Made by a program: the position numbers and the translations under genes. This document shows, in pieces, positions 40,893 to 49,344 of a DNA stretch of 64,000 nt. This DNA is from G963708325 sp963708325. Its GTDB lineage: Bacteria; Actinomycetota; Thermoleophilia; Solirubrobacterales; 70-9. The number at the start of each line of letters is the position of its first letter. Position 1 is the first letter of the stretch. The DNA is taken from the NCBI GenBank assembly GCA_963708325.1, contig OY970203.1, forward strand, positions 558,001-622,000, read 5' to 3'. Under the pieces are notes generated by a model, which did not search any database, was not told where the DNA came from, and was given only the letters and a program-made list of their open reading frames with translations.

Positions 40893-41198
40893 GGGGGAAC
40901 CACCTCCGTGGGTGTCGGGGCCCGGTGCGGTGAGGAAGTCCCCCCTGTCGCGGCCGCCTCGAACCGGCCCGTGCGGCCAGGAGGCGGCTCTGTCCGAGCC
41001 TTGGTCTGCCCGCCGGCGGTGTCAGGTGCGCGCTGGATGGGGCGCGCTGCCGGCAGGCGTTGCCGTTGTGGCCGCGCAGGGTGGCAGCGGCTTCAGGCCC
41101 CGTGTGTGACGCCGATCACATTGGGCCGCGCATTGCGCTGCTGCGCCCAGACGCGCCTGATCGGGGCCTACCGAAAACCTGGTTGCCGTCGCCCCGGC
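40893..41198. other. 306-base gap upstream of rpf
   Basis: No convincing gene. It holds the rpf ribosome site at its left end, several GC-rich short hairpins, and a CRP-type palindrome at 41105-41120. A long 5' leader for rpf is likely. Confidence 0.5.
41105..41120. promoter_or_regulatory. CRP/GlxR-type operator
   Basis: TGTGA, six bases, TCACA: a perfect match to the CRP consensus. Known actinobacterial cases include rpfA of M. tuberculosis (CRP, Rv3676) and rpf2 of Corynebacterium (GlxR). It lies upstream of rpf and just beyond the 3' end of the GGDEF gene. Confidence 0.65.
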
Positions 41199-42254
41199 TT
41201 ACTGCAGCTCGGCCTCGGAGTTCGCCGACTTCGACCCCAGCAGGGCGAGGTCGGCCCGCTCGACGAGATCGTCGCCACTCATCTCGCGGTCCAGCTGCGC
41301 CATCCCGAAGCGGATCGTGATCGAGCCGCCCCCGGGGCGACGAACGCGCCGCCTGATCGCCTCCGCGAGCCGCTCCCCGGCCTGGGCCGCACCGTCCTCG
41401 TCGGTGCCCGTCAGAAGCAGGGTGAACTCGTCGCCCCCCCAGCGGAAGCAGGAGTCGGGGCGCCTGCTCGAATGGGCGAGGACCCCCGCGACCTCGTTGA
41501 GGCAGCGGTCGCCCTCGAGGTGGCCGTAGCGGTCGTTGATCTCCTTGAAGTCGTCGAGGTCGACGACCACCAGGCTGAGCGGAAGGCTGGTGCGGCGGCT
41601 CCGTGCCACCTCGGTCTCGAGCGCCTCGTCGAAGGCCCGACGGTTGCCGAGGCCGGTGAGCGAGTCGACGCGCGCCTGCTGGCGCGCCTCCTCCCCCTCG
41701 CTGCGCAGACCGATCCGCTGTGCCCGCACCCGCTCCATCAGCAGCAGTCCGAGGGCGCCGAGGCCGAGCGAGATGATCAGCAGCGCGACGGCGCTCGCCG
41801 CCGCCTCGCGGCTCCAGCCGTTCAGCAGCAGCGGCAGGGCCACCACCGCCACCACCGCGACGAGGAAGGCGAGCACCCGGCGGGGCGGGTGGATCGCCGC
41901 GCTGTAGATCACGGGGATCACGAGGAACACCTCGTAGGGAGGCTGGTCGCCGCCGGCGAGCCAGTCGAGCAGCACGATCATCGCCAGCGACAGGTAGCTG
42001 ACGACGTACATCAGGTTCCAGGTGATCCATCCCTCGCCGCGGCGGAAGGCGACCGCGATCAGGCAGAAACCGGCGAGCACCGCGCCGGCGACCGCCCAGC
42101 CCGCCGCTCCGAGCACGTCGGTGGGCGGCGCCAGCGGCATCACCGCCGCGCACGCGGCCGCCGTGAGCAGCCAGACGAAGGCGCCGAGGCGTCGCGCGTT
42201 GGCCATGTCCGCGCCGGCATACGGATCCTCCCGCCTCGCCAGCAGATGACTCAA
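41199..42254 (-). CDS. Membrane-bound GGDEF diguanylate cyclase
   Basis: A 351-residue protein: five or six membrane helices (about 20-165), a short coiled linker, and a GGDEF domain with RVDSLTGLGNRRAF, VVDLDDFKEINDRYGH and an intact active site RWGGDEFTLLL. It should make cyclic di-GMP. An RxxD inhibitory site is not obvious. The TTG at 42254 follows AGGGGG by five bases; ATG 42206 is an alternative. A -10-like TATGGT lies upstream near 42297. Confidence 0.9.
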   Translation of the reverse strand: MSHLLARREDPYAGADMANARRLGAFVWLLTAAACAAVMPLAPPTDVLGAAGWAVAGAVLAGFCLIAVAFRRGEGWITWNLMYVVSYLSLAMIVLLDWLAGGDQPPYEVFLVIPVIYSAAIHPPRRVLAFLVAVVAVVALPLLLNGWSREAAASAVALLIISLGLGALGLLLMERVRAQRIGLRSEGEEARQQARVDSLTGLGNRRAFDEALETEVARSRRTSLPLSLVVVDLDDFKEINDRYGHLEGDRCLNEVAGVLAHSSRRPDSCFRWGGDEFTLLLTGTDEDGAAQAGERLAEAIRRRVRRPGGGSITIRFGMAQLDREMSGDDLVERADLALLGSKSANSEAELQ

Positions 42255-42329
42255 CTCTGCCCCCTCAACTGCCGCGCAACATCGTCGCGTTCGACCATAG
42301 GTGAATTCCCGTTTGACGTGACAAAAAGC

Positions 42330-42347
42330 CCGATTAGTAGGTATCGG
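42330..42347 (-). terminator. Weak hairpin plus U5 after the PhyH gene
   Basis: On the minus strand a 5-bp stem CCGAT/ATCGG with an 8-base loop is followed by GC and TTTTT. Short stem, so only a possible terminator. Confidence 0.3.
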
Positions 42348-42365
42348 CGCCCGCGGCGACGGTGT

Positions 42366-43250
42366 TTAACCCCGCCGGTACAGCTCCGGCGGGCGACGAT
42401 CGCGGCGGACGTCGCGCAGGGTCATGTGGCTGCCGGTGTCGGCGTAGTTCATGACGAAGAGGCGCTCGAGGTCGCGCGTGACGTAGTGCGCAACCAGGGA
42501 GCGCCTGGTGCGGTCGGGCCGGGTGATCGGGACGCCCCCGTGGACCAGATTGGCGTGCCAGACGATCAGGTCTCCCTTGCGCGGCAGGAACGTCTTCGGC
42601 TCGAAGCCGCCGTCGGCGAGCGCGGCGTCGAGGTCGGCCGTCCAGCGCTCGTAGAACATGCAGGTGGCGAGCGACTGCTTCGCGCCCTCCATCTGCACGG
42701 CGTAGCGGCGGCGCAGTGCCTCCTCGTCGGCCGAGATCTCGGCGCGGATCCCCGGCTCCTCGGTCGCGTAGCGCCGCGGGATCCCCTCGTTCGGTATCCG
42801 GTGCGAGCCCGGGTAGTAGACCAGCGGCCCGGCGTCCTCGGACACGTCCTCGCAGGCGATCCAGACACCGCACAGGCTCATCGCCGGCTCGGTGGTCATG
42901 AACATGTAGTCGCTGTGCGGGTGCTGCTGCGAGCCCCAGTTGAAGTAGATCGACTGGAACAGCACGGCGCGGCCGCCGAGCAGGGCGCCGACCAGGCGCA
43001 GAAGCGGGCGGCCATCGAGCACGCCGCGGGCCGCCGCCGACTCCCGGTGGACGTTCATCGTGCGGTCCACCTGCTCCTGCTCGATTCCGTTGCGAGCGTA
43101 GATCGCCTCCGCGTCGGCCACGACGCGATCGCACGACTCGGGGTCCACGAACCGCTCCATCAGGACGAAGCCGTCGCGATCGAAGTCCTCGCGCCGCGCA
43201 TCCAGCTCGCGGTCGGCGAATCCGGGGATCAGTCGGGTCAGCGCCGCCAT
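42366..43250 (-). CDS. Phytanoyl-CoA dioxygenase (PhyH) family protein
   Basis: A 294-residue 2-oxoglutarate/Fe(II) dioxygenase-like protein. The iron-binding triad is visible as HPHSDYMF (HxD) and the distal histidine in ANLVHGGVPITRPDRTRRS, whose arginine would hold 2-oxoglutarate. Substrate unknown. The start has TAGCGT (complement of 43257-43262) six bases upstream. Confidence 0.88.
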   Translation of the reverse strand: MAALTRLIPGFADRELDARREDFDRDGFVLMERFVDPESCDRVVADAEAIYARNGIEQEQVDRTMNVHRESAAARGVLDGRPLLRLVGALLGGRAVLFQSIYFNWGSQQHPHSDYMFMTTEPAMSLCGVWIACEDVSEDAGPLVYYPGSHRIPNEGIPRRYATEEPGIRAEISADEEALRRRYAVQMEGAKQSLATCMFYERWTADLDAALADGGFEPKTFLPRKGDLIVWHANLVHGGVPITRPDRTRRSLVAHYVTRDLERLFVMNYADTGSHMTLRDVRRDRRPPELYRRG

Positions 43251-43256
43251 GCGCGA

Positions 43257-43262
43257 ACGCTA
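43257..43262 (-). promoter_or_regulatory. -10-like TAGCGT for PhyH gene
   Basis: TAGCGT on the minus strand, six bases before the ATG at 43250. Confidence 0.45.
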
Positions 43263-43341
43263 TCGCCATGGAACAGGGCGGAGTGTTTTCCCCCAGAACG
43301 GGTAGGCAGGGCACCGAGGCACCTAATCGATCGGAGGAGAC

Positions 43342-43485
43342 ATGGAGTTCGAGCAGGTTGAAGTGGAGGAGGGCGAGGAGCAGGTCTCAGAGGACGAGGG
43401 CGGCGACGAGGGCGGCGGCCTCGACGAGCCGGGCGAGGGCGATTCCCCCGCCGATCAGCCGGAGGGCGATCAGCAGGACGGCTGA
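43342..43485 (+). CDS. Very acidic 47-residue protein
   Basis: A short frame with a strong ribosome site (GGAGGAGA just before ATG 43342). The product is almost only glutamate, aspartate, glycine, glutamine and proline, with no hydrophobic stretch, so it must be disordered. No family. It resembles in style the acidic protein at 2816-3046. The ribosome site and separate position in a gene gap support it. Confidence 0.5.
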   Translation: MEFEQVEVEEGEEQVSEDEGGDEGGGLDEPGEGDSPADQPEGDQQDG

Positions 43486-43511
43486 GCCGGCGCCGGCGGG
43501 AGCCGGCGTCA

Positions 43512-43517
43512 TAGGGT
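43512..43517 (+). promoter_or_regulatory. -10-like TAGGGT for TMEM175 gene
   Basis: TAGGGT seven bases before the GTG at 43525. Confidence 0.5.
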
Positions 43518-43524
43518 CTCCGGT

Positions 43525-44199
43525 GTGACGGCGATCGAGCAGTCGCCCACGCGGGCCCCTTCAGGGTACGCGCGAGGAACCGATGAGTTCTCGCGCGTGC
43601 TCGCGTTCAGCGATGCCGTGTTCGCGATCGCTATGACCCTCCTGGTCGTCGCGATCGTGGTTCCCAAGCTCGCCGACCACAACAGCGTCTCCGACCTGGC
43701 CAACGCGCTCAACGACCTCACCGCCAGCTTCGTCAGCTTCTTCATCAGCTTCGCGGTGATCGGGCGCTACTGGGCTGCCCATCATTCCTTCTTCGCCCTG
43801 CTGGGGCGCATCGACCGCGGACTGATCGGGACCAACCTGGTCTATCTGGCGTTCATCGCTTTCCTTCCCTTTCCGACCGCCCTGCTCGGCAACTACTTCG
43901 AGAATCCGCTGTCGGTGGCCATGTACGCGGCCTCGGTGGCGATCGTCAGCGCGCTGGAGGTCGTGCAGTTTCGCCACGCCCAACGAAACGGCCTGCTGAT
44001 CCGGCCGATGCCCGAGAACGTGTACCGCTACGGCGTGCTGATCTCGCTCTCCCCCGTCGGGTTCTTCGTCCTTTCCGTGCCGATCGCCTTCGCGAACACG
44101 ACGATCGCCGTGGTCACCTGGTTCCTGGCGGTTCCCTGGCAGACCGTCACGACGCGCTGGAAGCCCGCGGGGGCGGACGAGTACCTGGGCCCCGGGTAA
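43525..44199 (+). CDS. TMEM175 (DUF1211) family potassium channel-like protein
   Basis: A 224-residue membrane protein with six helices. The first helix carries the family signature RVLAFSDAVFAIAMTLLVV, which lines the pore in bacterial TMEM175 channels, and RYWAAHHSFFALL matches helix 3. Leaderless start at GTG 43525. Confidence 0.92.
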   Translation: MTAIEQSPTRAPSGYARGTDEFSRVLAFSDAVFAIAMTLLVVAIVVPKLADHNSVSDLANALNDLTASFVSFFISFAVIGRYWAAHHSFFALLGRIDRGLIGTNLVYLAFIAFLPFPTALLGNYFENPLSVAMYAASVAIVSALEVVQFRHAQRNGLLIRPMPENVYRYGVLISLSPVGFFVLSVPIAFANTTIAVVTWFLAVPWQTVTTRWKPAGADEYLGPG

Positions 44200-44224
44200 C
44201 GGCGCCGCAGCGCTCGTCCGCGGC

Positions 44225-44230
44225 TACGCT
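44225..44230 (+). promoter_or_regulatory. -10-like TACGCT for S15-type hydrolase gene
   Basis: TACGCT six bases before the GTG at 44237. Confidence 0.5.
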
Positions 44231-44236
44231 CCCCAC

Positions 44237-46060
44237 GTGGCGGGATTGAGAGGCGGAGGGCTACTGGCCGCGGCCGCGCTGGCGGCGCTCGCGGCGTCGC
44301 TCACCGCGCCGGTTCCGGCGGCGGCGCGCCCGGACCCCCTGGCCGACCTGCGCAGCGGCTGCGCTCCCAGGGTCAGCGCCGACGCCCGTCCCACCCGCTA
44401 CGTGATCTGCAGCGGAACGGTGAACAGCTTCGACGGCACGCCCCTCGACGTCTCGCTGACGCTCCCGCGCGGGGCGGGTCGGCGCCATCTGCCGTTGATC
44501 GTCTTCCTCCACGGCTTCCTCGCCGACAAGGGCGAGTACACCAGCGAGACGCGGCGCGGCACCGGGACCGACCGCGGCGGCGCCGCCTACAAGACCGCCC
44601 ACTGGAACAACGTCTGGTTCGCCGCCCGCGGCTACGCCGTGCTCAACTACTCGGCCCGCGGCCAGGGTGCCTCGGGCGGGCAGATAGGCCTGGGGAGCAA
44701 GCACCTCGAGGTCGAGGACACGCGCTATCTGACCGGGCTGCTCGCCGACGACCGTGACTCCCCGCGGCCGCTGACGCTGATCCGCCCGGGGCGGATCGCC
44801 GTCCTCGGCAGCTCGTACGGCGGCGGCCAGACCTGGCTGCTGCTCACGACACGGGGCCGGCGCGCAGCCCGCTACGGCACCTGGCGCAGCCCGGCGGGCC
44901 GGTTGCTGCGGCTCGCCGCGATCGTCCCCCAGTACACCTGGACCGACCTGCTCTACTCGCTCGCCCCGAACGGGCACCAGCTCTCCGGAGCAACGATCCC
45001 GCGGTCGAGCGCCGACGTCCCCTTCGGGGTCGGCAAGCAGACGCTGATCGACGGCTTCCTGATCACCGCCGGCAGCAAGTTCACCCCCCAGATCGTGCAG
45101 TGGCTGACCCGCTTCAACGCCGGTGAGCCATACGACGAGCCGGGCGACCCCGTCGTGCCCGAGGCAAGACGGGCGCTCACCTACGAGCGCTCCGCCTACT
45201 TCCAGGGCGGCTACTTCCGCGCCCTGCGAAGCGGTCTGGCGCGGCGGGTACCGGTGCTGGCCGCGCAGGGCTGGACGGACCCGATCTTCCCGGCGCTGGA
45301 GGCGGTGCGGATGTACAGGGCGCTGCGGGCGGCCGACCCCGGCTATCCGATCGGCCTCTACCTCGGCGACTTCGAGCACCTGACGGCGCAGGTGAAGATC
45401 CCCGACCTGCGCCACTACCACGACACGGCGACGGCGATGCTCGACCACTACCTGCGCGGGGTCGGGCGCCGCCCGAAGCCGCGCGTGCAGGCGGCGGTCA
45501 CCAACTGCGACCCGAGCCGCTTCGGCCCCGTCCTGGACGCTCCCTCCTGGGCGCGCCTGCATCCGGCGACCAGGCGGTTCGGCTTCGGCGGCTCCCAGCA
45601 GACCGTCTCGCCGCTCTCGGACCCGCGCGCGGCCGACCTGGACCCGGTCCTGGTCTCGCAGCAGCGAGGGCGCGGCTGCCTGACGACGCAGACGCCGCCG
45701 CCCCCCGGCGTCGCCACCTACACCGCTCCGGTCAGCGTCGGCTTCACGATGGCCGGGCTGCCGCTGCTGCGATTCGGCTTCTCCACGGCGGCCACCGACA
45801 TCGAGCTGAACAGCCGCCTCTGGGACATCGCCCCGGACGGAACGCGCACGCTGGTGGACCGCGGCGCCTACCGCGCCCTCAGCCCGGCGGTCGGCGGCGA
45901 CACCGCCCGCTACGAGCTGTTCGGAAACGCCTGGCGCTTCCGCGCCGGCCACCAGCTGCAGCTGGAGATCACCCAGGACGACTCCACCTACCTGCGCCGC
46001 GACAACTTCTCGTCGTCGGCGACGATCAGCGACGTCAGGCTGGTGCTGCCGACCCGCTGA
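44237..46060 (+). CDS. Secreted CocE/X-Pro dipeptidyl-peptidase (S15) family hydrolase
   Basis: A 607-residue exported hydrolase. A signal peptide (about 1-30, ending PAAARPD) precedes an alpha/beta hydrolase domain with nucleophile serine in VLGSSYGGGQT, then aspartate in QGWTDPIFP and histidine in GDFEHLTAQ. The C-terminal 170 residues form the jelly-roll domain of S15 enzymes. Whether it cleaves X-Pro peptides or esters is open. Confidence 0.9.
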   Translation: MAGLRGGGLLAAAALAALAASLTAPVPAAARPDPLADLRSGCAPRVSADARPTRYVICSGTVNSFDGTPLDVSLTLPRGAGRRHLPLIVFLHGFLADKGEYTSETRRGTGTDRGGAAYKTAHWNNVWFAARGYAVLNYSARGQGASGGQIGLGSKHLEVEDTRYLTGLLADDRDSPRPLTLIRPGRIAVLGSSYGGGQTWLLLTTRGRRAARYGTWRSPAGRLLRLAAIVPQYTWTDLLYSLAPNGHQLSGATIPRSSADVPFGVGKQTLIDGFLITAGSKFTPQIVQWLTRFNAGEPYDEPGDPVVPEARRALTYERSAYFQGGYFRALRSGLARRVPVLAAQGWTDPIFPALEAVRMYRALRAADPGYPIGLYLGDFEHLTAQVKIPDLRHYHDTATAMLDHYLRGVGRRPKPRVQAAVTNCDPSRFGPVLDAPSWARLHPATRRFGFGGSQQTVSPLSDPRAADLDPVLVSQQRGRGCLTTQTPPPPGVATYTAPVSVGFTMAGLPLLRFGFSTAATDIELNSRLWDIAPDGTRTLVDRGAYRALSPAVGGDTARYELFGNAWRFRAGHQLQLEITQDDSTYLRRDNFSSSATISDVRLVLPTR

Positions 46061-46080
46061 GCGGGCGGGCGACCGATCGT

Positions 46081-46413
46081 CTAGCGGCGCCGGCGGCGCC
46101 CCGCGGGGCGCCTGCCGCGCTCCTCGAGCCGGGCGCGGCTGGAGCGGGCGGCGCTCTCCCGCCGGACGCGGCGCAGATCGGGCAGCAGCAGGGCATGCGC
46201 GCAGCGCCGGTGCCAGTGGTGGTGATCGGTGCCGCCGACGCGCCGGACGAACTGGACCACCACGTGGTCGGCGCCGATCTCGATCTCGCCGTGGCAGCCC
46301 GGGCAGCGGTAGAGCTTGGCGGCGATCCCGCGGATCAGCCACGCCTCGTCGCCCTCCTCGGTCACCCCGACAAGGCTGGTGCGGGTGTCGGGAAGCCCCT
46401 CGAGGCCGCTCAC
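46081..46413 (-). CDS. Small zinc-binding protein with basic tail
   Basis: A 110-residue protein. A likely zinc ribbon is formed by YRCPGCHGEIEIG and HHHWHRRCAHALL, about 30 residues apart; the C-terminus is strongly basic (GRRPAGRRRRR). The GTG start overlaps the dehydrogenase stop by four bases (GTGA). Similar ribbon proteins are common in actinobacteria, with no known role. Confidence 0.75.
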   Translation of the reverse strand: MSGLEGLPDTRTSLVGVTEEGDEAWLIRGIAAKLYRCPGCHGEIEIGADHVVVQFVRRVGGTDHHHWHRRCAHALLLPDLRRVRRESAARSSRARLEERGRRPAGRRRRR

Positions 46414-49343
46414 GCCCGCGCCGCCGGGCGCGTCAGCTCCTCGAGCAGGAACACGAACGACTCATACGGCCGCCCGGTCGCCCGCTCGAGGGCGACCTCG
46501 CAGGTGCGGTTGCTCGACAGGTGGAAGTCGAAGCCGCGCGCCTCCACCTCGGCGGACTCCTCGCGGGTGGCCGCCGCGGTCAGCTCCGGATGGAGGAAGC
46601 CGCGATCGCCGGCGAACCCGCAGCAGGTGGCCGTCGGCGGCACGAAGACCTCGCCGGCGAGCTCGCCCGCGATCCGCTCCAGGGCCCGCGCCAGCCCCAG
46701 GTGGCGCGCCGAGCAGGTCGGGTGCACGGTCGCCGCGCCGGCCCTGCGCGCGACCTCCAGGTCGGGCAGCAGCCGCTCCGCCCAGGCGATCGAATCGAGC
46801 ACCTCGAGCGCCCCGTGGCGCTCCGCGTTCGCGGCGCTCAGCACGCCCTCGCCGGGATCGACGACGCCGTGGGTGCACGAGCTGGCGTCGACCACGACGG
46901 GCAGCTCCCCCTCCTCGCTCCATCGCCACAGGCGCTCGACCGTCTCGTTCGCCTTGAACGCCTGCCCGGTGCGGTAGCCCTTCGACGACCAGGGAACGGC
47001 GCAGCAGGTGCCGGCGACGTCGTCGGGGATCCACAGCGGCGCGCCGGCCCGGCGCGAGACCTCGACGAGTGCCTCGGCGAGGCCCGGGCCCTTCGGGCGC
47101 GCGCGCGAGCGCCCGAAGATCCGGTTTATGCAGGCGGGCACGTACACGGCGGCGGCCCCTTGGCGCGAGGTCGGGGGCAGCTGCGGCGGCGCCGGAGGCG
47201 GGGTCGCATCCCCCCATTCGGGCACCAGCTCGCTGCTCACCGCCGCGCGGACCGCCCGGGTGAGGCCGCGAAGGGGGGCGTCGCCCGTGACCCGCGCGAC
47301 GGCGTCGGCGATTCCCAGCCCGCTTCGGGCCCCCCGCTCGACCCGGTCCCAGCGGCGGGCGGCGGCGAGCGCGCAGCGCTCCGCCGCCCGCGAGCGCTCG
47401 CGGGCACGCTGCTGCTTGACCAGCTTGCCGGTGTCGATCCCGACCGGGCAGGCGAGCTGGCAGGAGCCGTCCGCGGCGCAGGTCTCGAGCGCGTCGTACT
47501 GGTACTCGTGGAGCAGCGCCCTCTGCACGGCCGAGCCGGCCGGCTGGCGGGCCATCTCGCGCCTCAGCACGATTCGCTGGCGCGGCGTCGTGGTCAGGTG
47601 GCGGCTCGGGCAGACCGGCTCGCAGAAGCCGCACTCGACGCAGTTGGTGGCCACCTCCTCGATTGGCGGCGTCGACTTGAGGTTGCGAAGGTGCGCGGCA
47701 GGGTCGCTGTTCAGCACCACCCCGGGCGCGAGCACGCCGCCGGGGTCGGCGAGCCGCTTCAGCCGCCACATCAGCTCGGTCGCCTTCGGCCCCCACTCCC
47801 GCTCGACGTAGGGGGCCATGTTGACCCCGGTGCCGTGCTCGGCCTTCAGCGAGCCGTCGTACTTGTCCACGACGAGGTCCACCAACCCGCCCATGAACGC
47901 CTCGTAGCGCTCGACGTCCTCGTGCTTGGCGAAGTCCGGGGTGAGCATGAAGTGGAGGTTGCCGGCGGAGGCGTGGCCGGCCACGCCGGGAAGGAAGCCG
48001 TGCTCGCCGAGCAGCGCCTGCAGGTCCTTCGCCGCCTCCGCCACGCGCTCGGGCGGGACGCAGACGTCCTCGATGATCAGCGCCGCCTCCGGCGGCTTCA
48101 GCCTGCCGAGCAGGCCGTGCATCCCCTCCCGCACCCGCCAGGCGAGCTCGATCCGCTCCGGGTCGCGGGTGAAGTCGATCGGCCGGATCAGCTCGCCCTC
48201 GCCCACGACCTCGGTCGCCCTGGCCTCGAGCGCGTCGAGCTCGGCGTCGCCGTCCGCGCCCAGCTCGACCAGCAGGGCGGCCGACTCCGGCGGCAGCTCG
48301 CGCCACTCCACCGGCGCGCCGACCATGTTGAAGCTGGCGGCGATCAGCGAGGGGGCGACCATCAGCTCGACCGCCCTCGCCCCCATCGCGACCAGGTCCG
48401 AGACCGGGGCGATGGCGGCGTCGATCCCGCTGAAGTGAAGCCACGAGACCGTCGTTCGCGCCGGCACCGGCACCGTCTCGAAGACGGCCTCGGCGACGAA
48501 GCCGAGCGTTCCCTCCGAGCCGACCAGGAGGCGGCGGAAGATCTCCAGGGGCTCGTCGGCGTCGAGGAAGGCGCACAGCCGGTAGCCGGTGGTGTTCTTG
48601 ATCTCGAACTTGCGGGAGATCCGCTCCGCCAGGTCGTCGTCGGCGCGGATCTCGTCGCGCACCTGCTCGAGCCCACGCGCAAGCTCGGGCTCGGCGCGCG
48701 CGAACAGCTCGGCCGCCCCCGGCGCCGCCGTGTCGATCGTCGTCCCCGACGGGAGCACGAAGGTGAGCGAGCTGACGGTCCGGTAGGAGTCGTGGACGAC
48801 GCCGCAGCGCATCCCGCCCGAGTTGTTGGCGATCACTCCCCCCACCGTGGCGATGTCGGTGCTGGCCGGGTCGGGCCCGAGCTTGCGCCCGTGGGGCGCG
48901 AGCACGCGGTTGGCGTGGCCGAGCAGCGTCCCCGGCAGCACCCGGGCGGCCTCGCCGCCGCGCTCCACCGAGACGCCGTTGAAGTGGCGCCTGACGTCGA
49001 CCAGGAGGCCGTCGCCCTGCGACTGGCCGTTGAGGCTCGTGCCCCCCGCCCGGAAGGTGACCGGGACGCCGCCGCCGCCGGCGAAGGCCATCACCTTGGC
49101 CACGTCGCCCGCGTCGCGCGCCATCACCACCGCCCGGGGGAACATCCGGTAGGGGCTCGCGTCTGACGCGTAGCGCACGATGTCGCTCGCCCGCGCCAGC
49201 ACCCGGTCGGGGCCGAGCAGCTCCTCGAGCTGCGTTCGCAGCGGTTGCGGGGTGCCGCGCGCCACCCATTGCGGGGCGGCGTCGGGCGCGCCGGGCCCCG
49301 CCTCGGGCGCGATCAGGGTGACGTCGGGGTCGAGCAGGGCCAC
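46410..49343 (-). CDS. FAD-linked D-2-hydroxyacid dehydrogenase with Fe-S and CCG domains
   Basis: A 977-residue fusion. Residues 30-230 are a PCMH FAD-binding domain (FRAGGTSLNGQSQGDG, IATVGGVIANNSGGMRCG), then an FAD-oxidase C-terminal domain to about 530 (AEHGTGVNMAPY). Two 4Fe-4S motifs follow: NCVECGFCEPVCPS and CAADGSCQLACPVG. CCG-type cysteine repeats come last (GTCCAVPW, ATCCGFAG). This is the layout of the large D-lactate dehydrogenase type. It starts at GTG 49343, directly after the decarboxylase stop. Confidence 0.92.
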   Translation of the reverse strand: MALLDPDVTLIAPEAGPGAPDAAPQWVARGTPQPLRTQLEELLGPDRVLARASDIVRYASDASPYRMFPRAVVMARDAGDVAKVMAFAGGGGVPVTFRAGGTSLNGQSQGDGLLVDVRRHFNGVSVERGGEAARVLPGTLLGHANRVLAPHGRKLGPDPASTDIATVGGVIANNSGGMRCGVVHDSYRTVSSLTFVLPSGTTIDTAAPGAAELFARAEPELARGLEQVRDEIRADDDLAERISRKFEIKNTTGYRLCAFLDADEPLEIFRRLLVGSEGTLGFVAEAVFETVPVPARTTVSWLHFSGIDAAIAPVSDLVAMGARAVELMVAPSLIAASFNMVGAPVEWRELPPESAALLVELGADGDAELDALEARATEVVGEGELIRPIDFTRDPERIELAWRVREGMHGLLGRLKPPEAALIIEDVCVPPERVAEAAKDLQALLGEHGFLPGVAGHASAGNLHFMLTPDFAKHEDVERYEAFMGGLVDLVVDKYDGSLKAEHGTGVNMAPYVEREWGPKATELMWRLKRLADPGGVLAPGVVLNSDPAAHLRNLKSTPPIEEVATNCVECGFCEPVCPSRHLTTTPRQRIVLRREMARQPAGSAVQRALLHEYQYDALETCAADGSCQLACPVGIDTGKLVKQQRARERSRAAERCALAAARRWDRVERGARSGLGIADAVARVTGDAPLRGLTRAVRAAVSSELVPEWGDATPPPAPPQLPPTSRQGAAAVYVPACINRIFGRSRARPKGPGLAEALVEVSRRAGAPLWIPDDVAGTCCAVPWSSKGYRTGQAFKANETVERLWRWSEEGELPVVVDASSCTHGVVDPGEGVLSAANAERHGALEVLDSIAWAERLLPDLEVARRAGAATVHPTCSARHLGLARALERIAGELAGEVFVPPTATCCGFAGDRGFLHPELTAAATREESAEVEARGFDFHLSSNRTCEVALERATGRPYESFVFLLEELTRPAARA

Positions 49344-49344
49344 G

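Noticed and set aside
40893..41104. A ydaO/c-di-AMP riboswitch in front of rpf
   Set aside because: rpf genes in actinobacteria often have one, and the gap is long enough, but I could not match the conserved ydaO segments or their pairing on the minus strand.
42312..42345. A plus-strand promoter (TTGACG with a downstream TAGTAG) near the end of the PhyH gene
   Set aside because: It would transcribe antisense into PhyH with no gene to express, and the same bases fit better as the PhyH terminator and the GGDEF gene's upstream region.
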